Positions 46,601 to 58,600 of a DNA stretch of 64,000 nucleotides are shown here, in pieces. This DNA comes from Lonicera japonica (taxonomy: Eukaryota > Streptophyta > Magnoliopsida > Dipsacales > Caprifoliaceae). The notes beneath the pieces were generated by a model. That model saw only the letters and a program-made list of their open reading frames with translations, was not told the origin of the DNA and did not search any database. Numbering within the stretch: the first letter of the stretch is position 1; every line of letters starts with the position of its first letter. The stretch is taken from the NCBI GenBank assembly GCA_021464415.1, contig CM038467.1, positions 46,809,715-46,873,714 of the forward strand, written 5' to 3'. The position numbers and the translations under genes were made by a program.

Positions 46601-49600
46601 AATACGACCCCGAACTTTTTCTAGGTCCTTGTTTAGTCCAACCAAGAAGACAAACACACGAACTCGCTCAACCTTCTTCTTATAACGGGCATTATCATTC
46701 ACATAACCTAATTTTCTTTTGCCGTCAATAAACAACCTCATTGATTGTGCCCATGCGAGATAGTTCATATTGCCAGAGGATCAACTAAACAAACTCAGGA
46801 CTAAATAAAACCAAATCTGAACAAGAACACCGCAAGCAATCAAATTAACCCGTTACACTAAATCTCGAAATACCAAACCAAGCCAAATCTGGACTGAGTT
46901 AAACCAAATCTGGGCTAGAAGTAGGTGCGGAACAAAGAGACGATCTGCCCTGGAAATTTTGGCAGCAATCGGAGCAGCCACACGCCGCCACGAAACAAAC
47001 CACTAAACAAACAGTGTCAAACGGAACTAAACAGTACCAAACATAACGGAACAGTACCAAACTGAACGGAATAAGTTGCGGAACCTTGAGACGACGGGAA
47101 CTGGAGAGTTTGGTGTTGATCGGAGCATCCACGTGCCTCCACGCGGGGTGGAAGGCGACGGCGCGTGAGATCCACGCGCGGGAAGGGATGGCGTGTGTGA
47201 GCGCGTGTACCGTCGGTTGCCGACACTTCTGTCGGGGTTCTACTCGTCTAGAGATTCCGAGCGAGGCTGCGTGGTCGGTTCCAGGAAAGGTTACGGATTA
47301 CGTAATCAGTGACTAGGAAGGCAGCGGCAGCTATGGTTTTAGGCGTGGGTAATGGCTAGGGTTTTCTGGCACGTTTTTTCTTGGCCAGACCTAAGGTTCC
47401 TAACCTACCTCTGATACCATGATAATTTAGAGAGAGAATTATTTTATTCCATAATAATAAACAACGAGAACAATGCACCTTATATAGGAAATAAACACAA
47501 CTCCTAATTAACCTAGAGTCCCTATCAAGGTGGGATTCTACCCACAAATAAAATAACATAAATAATACTGAATTATCAATAGTTTACAATCCACCCACAC
47601 ATGCAAAACCAAAAACCACCATCACCTAAGGAGGGCAATGGTTGGGTTTGGCCAAACCAAAACCTGACCCAAAACGGGTTTTGATTTCGAAAAACCCAAA
47701 CGGCCAAACCCCCTTCCTAACCCACCACACGCACAGAAAAAAAAAATATCTGCCTAAACTCCCCAAAGGAAGATGAACCTACGCTCTTGTACCAATTTGT
47801 GGACCCGAATATCATACAAAATCCTAACCCCCCCCCCCCCCCCAAAAAAAATGTCTTAAAAAGCCAAAAAACAAAAAACAAAAAAAATAAAATAACCCAC
47901 CTAAAGAAAGAACTCTAGAACTTTCCTACAAGCTAATTGTTGTTCATGAAATTTCGTCAACATCAACTTACATAAAATTGATTAAGAGCTGATAATTATG
48001 AACAGTATTTGATTAAAAATATATTGCAAGGGAATCAATCGATGACATAACGTCGTCACAAGTCAAATCAATGTACCCTTTTTTTCAGACTATGGCCTGA
48101 TGCAATATTCCTCTTCGGCAGTCACCTAAATATCCTATAAACTAATCATTGTTCATAACAATTCATCATAAAAGTAAGGGAAAAGAAATACTTGATTCAT
48201 GAAATGCCATGAACACGATCAAATTGTAGCCGTTTCTTTTACAATGGAGGGATGGGCCCCACAATGTTGTTCTTAGATCACATAAACTTTCTTCTATAAC
48301 CAAAATATCCTACAAACTAATCATTGTTCATGACATTTCATCAAAAAAGCAAGGTAAAAGAACTACTTGATTCATGAAATGCCATGAACATGATCAGATT
48401 ATAGCCATTCATTTCACAAGGTAGAGATGGGCCCCACATGTTATTTGATGTCCCCACATGTTATTTCACTCACAAACTTTCTTCTATCACCTAAATATCC
48501 TACAAAATAATCATTGTTCATGACATTTCATCAAAAAAGAAACATAAAAGAAATACTTGACTCATGAAATGCCATGAACATGATCAGATTGTAGCCATTT
48601 GTTTTAGAAGGGAGAGATGGGCCCCACATGTTATTCTTCGACCCCATAAACTTTATTTTATGACCTAAATATCCTACAAACTAGTCATTTTTCATGATAT
48701 TTCATCAAAAAAGTAAGGTAAAAAAAATATTTGATTCATGAAATGCCATGAACACAATCAGATTGTAGCCATTTGTTTCACAAGGAAAGGATAGGCCCCA
48801 CATGCTATTCTTCAATCAGGTGAATTTTCTTCAATTGAATTGAAGTAATCTATTTAGAGTGAAGGCCATGGCCATTGTTCCACTCCATAGTCCTATAAAT
48901 AGTCCTTCAAAGTTTTCAAAGATTTTTACCAAAACTTAGTTAATAAATTTTGGTCTATCAGGGGATAAGGCTAAATTGGGTTGAAGGGTTGAAATGGGTT
49001 CAAAGGTTGAGATTTTCGGGATGTCTGAGGTTGGAGATAGAGCATCATCATCGGAGTCTGAATCGGGATCACTGTATGAAGGCAATAGTGAGAATGGTCT
49101 CCGGAGTTAATTCATCTTCAATCGACAGAACTGACTCTAAATCAGAATCAGTAACACCTGGGTTAATTGCTGGAGATGAATCATAAAACTATTCTTTTTG
49201 CTTGTCTTCGGGCAATTCTTTGCCTAATGTCCTGGTTTGTGGCAAATGAAACATTTATCATAATGTTTACCACAAAACTTCCTTTTCTTGACAAACTTCC
49301 ATTTTTTCTTTTTCTGAAAAGTTTTCTTCTTTGAGGACCTACGTTCAAATTGCTGATATGATCTCTTGAAATGCGACTTCTTTGAATATGAGCAATCACA
49401 CGACTATGCTTTTTTGCATTTGATTTTCAAGTAATCTTTACTAGCACTGGACAATTTCTTATTGGTTCTCTCAACTTCTTTGAAGAATTTGTGCTGATTA
49501 CAGAGCCTTTCAAGCACATCAACAATGTATTCATAAATCTGAGCAATTGTGGTTCCTTGCAAACTAACATGATGGAGCTTCATAATCTTCTGAACTTCTG

Positions 49601-52600
49601 CACCGAGTGATTCAGGATAAGAATTAAGAAAAGCTTGCTTTAGATTTATGTCATCTATTCATCCTATGACATAAAATCTCTTGGACATTTGATTGTAATA
49701 CTTCTCTAAGTCTTTTAGCAGAAACGAACAACACTTCATTTGCAGGAATTCTTCTCGAGAAATATCAATGTGATGATCAGGCCTTCCAACGAATTCTGGA
49801 TAAATGTAACCGAGAAATAAGTCAATCGTAGCGGCTTGTTGAAGTTGCATCTAACGGTACTCTCCAAGACTATCATACCAATCTTTCAATCTTCCTTCCA
49901 TTCAAGAAATGAATCTCCTAAGGACAGTGGGTACGTCATAGTACTGGCGGTCTGCTTTTAACCAAACAGTGAAAAAAACCATTCTATCACGCCATTGAGA
50001 TGGAGGGATATCGTCAAAGGTAAAAACTTTCCTTCCTTCATTATGCCGACTGACTTCATAATCAGGGACACGCACATTTTCCATGGGTTCATCATCATCT
50101 GGGTGAACGACTTCAAGTTCAGGTGGGGGTTGATTTTGGTTTGGGGGTACAGGATTGGTTGCAAATAACTCTTCAAATCGGATAAATGGATCTTCTGAAG
50201 TAAATTCAAAAGATTCAAAAGGAGTATCATCAATTTGAGGAGGTTTAGCCAGATTTTTAAAAAACGAGGCTATATGGTTTGCAGGCTGGTTTTCTGGGAT
50301 AATGGGAAACATATCCATTTGGGTAGAGCTGGAAGAGGCACCGATGGTTAGATCTGGTGGATATGTAATAGGTGGGTTTGGTGTGGCTATGGAAATGGGT
50401 GTGGGATTTTTAGTGGTTACAAATTGATACCAATTATATGGGCCACAGGGACGAGGGCCACAAGGTCTTTGAGAAGTTCTTGAAAATGAAGCAAAGAATG
50501 GAGCGCCATGGGAAACTGATGGCTGTGGACTAAACCAACGAGGAAGTACTCTTTTTGGAGGACTTAACGGCCATAGATCTCCTAATGTCACTTGTGGTGA
50601 ACTAGGGATTGAAATTGGGGGAGATGGTGCTTGACTTCGAGAAAGAGACTGAAATGCCAATTGAGGCATTTGCGGAACCTGGGAGCTTGAGGTTGAAGCT
50701 TGTTGTCTCTGTTCAAGATCACGAAGTTGGGCTTCTAAATGCTTCTTTTCTCTTTCTTTTTCACAAATGAACTTATTTGCCACAGTCAAATCCTTAACAG
50801 AAGTTGCTAAATACATAAGTTGTTCATGAAGGGCTTGAATTTTTCCTTTCAATTCATAAACAGCAGCATCAAGTGTAGAAAATGTAGCCATCTTCGATTC
50901 TATGCGATCCTGGGATTAAGCAATCCTTGTAATCATCTGATTTTGAGCAACGGCATTTTCAACTTGTTAATTGAGCGATGCTTCTGCGGCACTGACTGAT
51001 TGAGGCTGACCATGGGGATCCGTGGAAATCGGAGTTTCCACTTTCCAGATATGTTTAATTCTTTGGCTAGTATCCTCAAAATCTTCAAGACTTGGAAAAT
51101 TTGCATTATAATCTGAGGATTGTGGGTGCTTTAGGTATAAGATTATAGCTGGGCTTATGGGTAATTGGTTGTAGTTTTTTGGCCAACTGTTTAAAGGTGT
51201 TTTGGTAATATGGTGAAAGGGCTGGTGGCCTTGGAAGGGTAGGTTTTGGAGGTGGTGGTGGCGGAGAACAGCTTGACTCTTCTGGTGGTGGCTTAACTGG
51301 ATCATCATTGTAAATGACGTAAAAGTCAAACTTGCCAGATGGTTCACCGAGCAAATCAGCTGTAGGGTCTCCTGCATCAAATATTTCCTTCAAAATGTCC
51401 CAAGAGGTTTTCTTTTTTTCTTTCTTTTCTCTTCGGACGGTCTTCCATATACGTTTCTTCTTCCCTGGCATCTTCACAATCTGGACAGTAACAGACATCA
51501 TACCATATGTGACCATTTTTGGGATCACGACCTTGGTAGCATGGTCTTCTATCTGTATCAAAGAGAAGGATTGGTATGGGTTCATTAACAAGCCTGGGAT
51601 CTGTAGGAAAAGGGTATAAAGGTTCAAGCATGTTGATCTCAATGGGAAAAGGACTAGTTGCTTGAGAAGTGGACGCTGAGCCTTTCGAAAATCTGATTTC
51701 AACAGACTTGTCATTTTTCCGAATGGAGGTAGGATTAGTGGGACGGGATTATTTCTCTCATGCAGCTTTTCATACGAGGTTATCCAAGTTTCAAGTAAAA
51801 GCTTGAGGAGCTCTTCACAAGGCAACTGTCTGGGAACATACGTGTGGTGTGGTGCTTGGTTTGAATCTACTTTAATAAATAATGCATCTTCAGAGTTGGA
51901 ATTAGGAACTGAGATATCAAAAGCATGATTCTGAACTCTATACACCATTTGATGATGTAAGGTTACAACAAATGTATTTGCTACCATAGGAGCACCAGTG
52001 ATTTGGACTTGGATTTGCAAAGTTGTTTGGAAGCATGGATCTGTAAGTGGGATATTGATCGTAGAAATTAATTTTCCATACAAATCCATGTATAATTTTT
52101 AGACTTCACCATACACTTCATAGAATCAAATAAGAAAAATTAGCAACCTGGCTCGGAACCCTAAAGGTTACTGCTCATAGCTTGCCATTTATGAACCTCT
52201 GATACCAAATATGGGGGTTGGAGACTGGCAGGTAAGGGAGGACTAGGAGTCATATCAAGAAAACATTTAAAAACTGGAGATTACCTGCATAACTGAGTGC
52301 ATTCGAGTATAAATAAGATTAAGACTGATATTATAAAAAATATACAAATACTTAAGATTATAATCTCGTCATTAATATAGGGAACTTAAACAAACTGCGA
52401 ATTTTATTAGATCACACAAATCTTATAGAGAAAGAGCTCTTACAAAACCTGAATATCTTAAGCAATACAACTGAAGGCTCCTTTTATAGGAGAAGGGCCA
52501 TACAAACAAACAAACCAAAGGGAATCTTACAATAACTTCCTTACAAACAACTTTTAAAAAGCATACAGTGAAAGTTTAAAGCAAACTCACTATTACAAAC

Positions 52601-55600
52601 TATTACACAGCTTTATCTAAAGATTGTCGACCACTTGCAAGGGAATCCAAGGCACTTTTGTCTTCATCTGCCGACACTGAGCTAACTCGCTAACTCGATG
52701 AGTCTTCGTTCTTCATCTGAGTCATCATCAAGACTGACGTATGGATCTGTATCCGAGCTTTCTTCTCCTGTGTCCCAATTGAAGCTTCCTTCTGCATAAT
52801 CAAAGAGATGATCTGCAAGTCTTCTACAAAGCGAGTGATCATTCCAAGGTTGATGACCGAGTTAGCGAGCTAGCTTAGTGTCGACAGATGAAGACAAAAG
52901 CTCGGACACCGATCCATACATCAGTCCTTCAAGAGATGTTTGCTTTAAGCTTTCACTGCATGCTTTTTAAAAGTTGTTTGTAAGGAAACTTTGCAATATG
53001 GAAGCAATACTGCCAAGTTTCTCGCGTGGTTCAAACATCTCCATCAATGGCGTTATGAATTGAGAAACCATCATGCAAGATATGTCATGATCAAGTTCAA
53101 TAAACCGTTGAAACAATTCCCTAAAGATGCCTCGCTTCCACCATTAGCCTATCATGCTCATGACAATGCTCAAATCATTGGATGGTATAACTACAATCTC
53201 TCGAAGAAAGAAAGAACCGTCAGCAATGAAGATTGGATTCAATTTCTCTATTTCATGTATGAATACAATGTTGCGATATGGAAGCAATACTGCCAAGTTT
53301 CTCGCGTGGTTCAAACATCACCATCAATGGCGTTATGAACTGAGAACCCATCATGCAAGATATGTCATGATCAAGTTCAATAAACCGTTGAAACAATTCC
53401 CTGAAGATGCCTCGCTCCCCACCATTAGCCTATCATGCTCGTGACAATGCTCAAATCATTGGATGGTATAACTACAATCTCTCGAAGAAAGAAAGAACCG
53501 TCAGCAATGAAGATTGGATTCAATTTCTATATTTCATGTGTGAATACAATGGTGCTAATATGGATGCTATTCCAACAGAGATTTTGTATGGTCAACAACC
53601 TTGGAATGATCACCCGCTTTGCAGAAGACCTGCATATCATCTCTTTGATTATGCAGAAGGAAGCTTCAATTAGGACACAGGAGAAGAAAGCTCGGACACA
53701 GATCCATACGTCAGTCTTGATGATGACTCAGATGAAGAATGAAGACTCACCGAGTTAGCGAGTTAGCGAAGTGTCGGCAGATGAAGACAAAAGTGCCTTG
53801 GATTCCCTTGCACGTGGTAGACAAGTGGTCGACAACCTTTAGATAAAGCTGTGTAATAATTTGTAATAGTGAGTTTGCTTTAAGCTTTTACTTTATGCTT
53901 TTTAAAGTTGTTTATAAGGAAGCTGTTGTAAGATTCCCTTTGGTTTGTTTGTTTGTATGTCCCTTCTCCTATGAAGGGAACTTTCAGTTGTATTGTTTAA
54001 GATTTTCAAGTTTTGTAAGAGCTCTCTCTCTGTAAGATTTGTAGGATTAACATCTGTAAGAAACGAGGACAATCAAACAGGACCTTAAACTTTCACCCTC
54101 TCTATTGAGACAGTCAAACAGGACCTCATAACCTCATCTTGTGCTGAATGCCACTAAGAGTTTTTGCAAAAATGTTCCAATCCCCTTTAGCAAAACCCTG
54201 AATTCTTTATCCTTCTGCCGTTTAAGAAGAATGAAGATGTTAATCCCACAAAAGCCAGCCATTCAGGAATGAACCCAAAACATTATACTCTTGCAGTCCA
54301 AGAACTCGCCTCCCTAAATAACCAACAGTTGATTGAACCCACTTCCTCCCCATGGGCTTGTGAAGCATTTTAACCACAAACACTTCTCAAATAAATTGAT
54401 AACTCCGCTCGATTTTAGCTCCTTGCTTAGGCACCGTTAGTTATAAAGAACAGTTGATTTTTTTTTTTAGGAGTCCTACTTGAATCATTCGATGAAACAA
54501 ACACCCAGAGACTTCCTAAGATTGAGAAATGTGGCACTATCTAAGGGTTATGTAAGAATATCAGCAAGTTGACTTTCGGTATGAACGTATGACAAGGACA
54601 CAACCTTTTCTTCTACCAATTCTCGAATGAAGTGGTATCGGATTTCGATGTGTTTTGTTCTTAAATGCTGGACGGATTTTCAGAAATTCGAATCGTACTT
54701 GTATTGTCACAATAAACAACCATAGTACCTTGATCAATCTCGTAATCACACAACATTTGCTTCATCCAAAGAAATTGCGTACAACAACTTCCGGCCGCAA
54801 CGAATTCAGTTTCGGCAGTGGACAAAGAAATGCAATTTTGTTTCTTGCTATGCCAAAGAACGAGCGATGTCCCCATGAAAAAGCATCCACCAAACGTGCT
54901 TTTTCGATCTTCCACATTTCCTACCCAATCAGCATCCGAAAAGGCAAAAAAAACAAGCATTTGTATCAAAAGAACACCATATGCCATAGTCTAAAGTCCC
55001 ATTAACATATTTGATAATACATTTAACTGCAGTAAGATGAGACTCTTTTGGACATGCTTGAAATCTAGCGCAAATTCCGACACTAAAGGCAATATCATGA
55101 CGACTAGCCGTTAGGTAAAGAAGACTACCTATCATGCTTCGATACAAAGTTTGTTCTACGTCCTTACCATTAGCATCTTTGCAAAGCTTTATGCTAACAC
55201 TCATTAGAGTAGTAGCATGCTTTACGCTTTCTAAATTAAACTTCTTCACAAGTTCTCTAGCATATTTTGATTGAGATATAAATATCCTATCATCACGTTG
55301 ATTTACTTGGAGACCAAGGAAGAAATTTAATTCACCAACCATACTTAATTCAAATTCGTGAATCATAACACTTGCGAATTCTTGAGTATGTTCATCAATC
55401 GTGGATCCAAGGACAATGTCATCCACATAAATTTGAGCAACTAAAATTCCTTGATTTTTATAATGAACAAACAAAGCCTTATCCACACTTCCTCTTGTGA
55501 ATCCTTTCTCTAAGAGATAGGATGTCAATCGATCATACCAAGCTCTAGGAGCTTGTTTTAAACCATAAAGATCCTTACGAAGGTGATAGACATGTTCTGG

Positions 55601-58600
55601 GAATTTAGGATCTTCAAATCCTTTTGGTTGCTCAACGAATACTTCCTCTTGTAAGTATCCATTCAAGAAGGCACTTTTGACGTCCATTTGGTATAGCTTA
55701 AACTTGAGATAACAAGCTATAGCTAACAGCAATCGAGTGGATTCTAGCCTTGCAATGGGAGCAAAGGTTTCGTCAAAATCAATACCTTCAACTTGTATGT
55801 ATCCTTGAGCTACTAACCTCGTTTTGTTTCTAGCAATGGAACCATGTTCATCAAGTTTATTTTTAAAAATACATTTGGTTCCTATTATTTTCGTGTCCTT
55901 TGGATGAGGTATTAACTCCCACACTCTGTTCTTTTCAAATTGAAACAATTCTTCTTGCATAGCAATGATCCAATGTTCATCAAAAAGAGCAGCTTTGACA
56001 TTCTTAAGTTCAATCTGAGAAATATAACATTGATTACTCACTTCATTTCTGATTTATGCTCATGTCTTGACAACAGTATTCGCATTTCCAATGATATTGG
56101 AAGGGTCTACACGTCGTTGAACCTGAGAAGCATGTTCAGGTAACGAAGATTCTCCTAAGTTAATTGATTCCAGTTAAGTAGCTAAAGTGGTGTCTACTTC
56201 CGATAAGGCAATGTCACCATCTTCATTGTTATCATGAGTATTGGACTCATGTTGGCTTTCAATTTCTTCATTAGATTTACTTTCACTACTAGCTTCAAAT
56301 GGATCGGAAAATTCATCGAGAGGCTCATTGAAGTTACACTTAGCCTTATCATCTACAACAATGTTGATAGATTCAATGACTTTATGTGTAACCAAGTTAT
56401 AAGCACGATAAGCCCAGCTAGTAGGAGAATATCCTAGGAAGATACCTTCGTCACTCTTTGAATCTAACTTTCCAGGATTTTCACGTTCTTTTAGAATGTA
56501 GCATTTACTTCCAAAGACACGGAAATAGGCCAAATTAGGTTTTCTTTCGTTCCAAATCTCATAAGGAGTTTGAATTGTACCGGGACGAAGATAACCCCGA
56601 TTCACGGTGTGACAGGCAGTGGTTACTGCTTCGGCCCAAAATCTCCGAGGAACTTGCTTTCCAAGGAGCTTAGAAACGAACCATTTCTTGAATAGTTCTA
56701 TTCTTTCTTTCGACAATTCCATTTTGTTGTGGAGTATAAGGTGCGGAAAATTCATGCTTAACTCCAAATTGATCACAAAATTCAACAAGTTCAGAATTTT
56801 TGAATTCACCACCATTGTCACTTCAAATGCGAACGACGGTGAGATTTTTCTGATTTTGAATCAATCTTATAGCACTGATGATGGATTCAATAGCATCTGA
56901 CTTTTCTCGCAAGAATCGAACAAGGGAAAATCTAGAAAAGTCATCAACCATTACTAAGATATACTTCTTGCCTCCAAGACTCTCGGTACGAACAGGACCC
57001 ATAAGATCCATATGTAACAATTCCAAAATGCAAGAGGTGGCAAGAAATCCAGTCTTCTTATGTGAACTATGAATTTGTTTTCCCTTTTGACAAGTTCCAC
57101 ATATTTCAGATGAAGACTTTTCTAAAGATGGTAAGCCACATACTAAGCCTTTCTTAGACAATTTGTCTAGATCTTTATTGTTCATGTGGCCCAAACATTG
57201 ATGCCACAACTCACCTGAGTCGAGTGTAGCAGCGTTGCAAACAACTTTCGGCTGTGGAAGAATGCAGTAGCAATTATCTGTCGATCTTTCTCCATGTAAA
57301 ATACACTTATTATTGTTAAGGACTTCACATTCCTTACGTGTAAAATTTACGCAAAAATTGTTGTCACACAACTGGCTTATGTTAATGAGATTAACTTTCA
57401 AGCCTTCCATGAAAAGAACATCATTTAAGGTTGGGAAGCCAAATATTGAGATGGTTCATTTTCCAAGGACGTTCGATTTACTCCCATCACCAAAAGTAAC
57501 AGCACCATCTTTAATTTCCGACAAACTAAAAAATAGTGCTCTATATCCAGTCATATGTTTAGAACAACCACTATCAAAATACCAATGAGATGTATTTTGA
57601 GCTTTGAATGCAGTATGAACCACATAACACTTTAATGAGTCTTTCTGTACCCAAATTTGTTTTGAGTTTTGATTGACCTTTCAAGGGAGTTGCAGTGTTA
57701 GTGTTTCTCTTGGTTTTCTTCTTTCTAGAATTCCTTTGAAGGAGAGACACCTTTTTAAGATTTCTAATAAGGCTTTCAGATTTACTAACCAAGTAAGCCA
57801 TGTGCTTTTCAAAGCTAATCAAACGATTATAGTTGAATTGTGGGTAGACATTTTGTGATCTCCTAAGCTTAAAACAATACTATCTCAAGTGACCTTCGTT
57901 ATGACAATAAGTGCAAAAATATGGTTGAAAGCTCACTTTCTTTAGAGATTTCTTAGGAGTGGGAGTTTTACCATTGGGATTCTTGAAAGATTATCTTCAG
58001 AAATTTTAACCAAGAGTGCATCTTTATCAACATTCATGGAATCAATTAAAAATTCGCACTTTTTCAAGAGTTCCATCTTTTCATCAAAAGTTTTAAGCTT
58101 TTTGGTTAATTTGATATTACTCTTCTTGGTCTTAACTATCTCAGTACACAGCTGGTCATAGGCTGTATTGAGATCAAGTTCTTCATTTTCATCATCGAAA
58201 CCATTGATTGACTCATGGGATGAGTTACACTCATTGTGAGATTCCTTAGAATTTGAAGGATCAAATTGTTGCTCATGGCTAGCAACCAAAGTGTATTGCT
58301 GCTCTTTATGGGACTGCGAATCATCTTCCTCGTCACTAAGGGTGGGCATTCAGGGATCAATTTGTTTGATTCGCCATTCTAAGCTTGTTGAGCTTTGTAG
58401 CACATTTCCAAGCATAGTGACATTTCCCATGGCATTCATAACATTCATCTTTTCTAACCCCATTATTGTTGTTTTGACCCTTGATTCTTTCTTTGATTTG
58501 ATGGGCCTCCCCTATTGTTGTTTCCATTAGGTCTACTAAGATAATTATTAAATTTCTTATTCAACCTAAGGAATTTTTCAATATTATTGGCAAGAAGGGC

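Larger units (their letters stand above)
42421..47581 (-). mobile_element. Ty1-copia element, Ale/Retrofit-like, TSD GTTTA
   Basis: A 5161-bp element in intron d-e of copy B with GTTTA at 42416-42420 and 47582-47586; copy A has the empty site ATTTA at 32412-32416. The LTRs are short (162 and 175 bp) and identical except for a 13-bp duplication in the left one, so insertion is recent. Order on the minus strand is LTR, primer site, gag with zinc knuckle, protease, integrase, reverse transcriptase, RNase H, purine tract, LTR. Stops and frame shifts, and a 176-bp insert in reverse transcriptase, make it defective. Lineage is judged from short LTRs and domain order only. Confidence 0.88.
48954..52212 (-). 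mobile_element. Endogenous caulimovirid-like (pararetroviral) fragment, minus arm
   Basis: On the minus strand it has an initiator-tRNA primer motif TGGTATCAGAGG at 52197-52208, then a movement-protein-like frame, a proline-rich linker, a coiled-coil region, a coat-protein-like region and a zinc knuckle, stopping at 48954 before protease and reverse transcriptase. Primer site just ahead of movement protein then coat protein is the order of Caulimoviridae polyproteins; the florendovirus group is the nearest I can suggest. Frame changes and stops run through it, so it is an inactive relic. A gypsy-like element with an unusual gag is the alternative, and the missing polymerase leaves this open. 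Confidence 0.55.

Noticed and set aside
46899..47316. Overlapping frames of 60-77 codons on both strands
   Set aside because: GC-rich leader of the copia element between primer site and gag; no domain, and open on both strands by composition.
51332..51619. 95-codon plus-strand frame, hydrophobic
   Set aside because: Opposite strand of the basic and acidic linker of the pararetroviral relic; no independent support.
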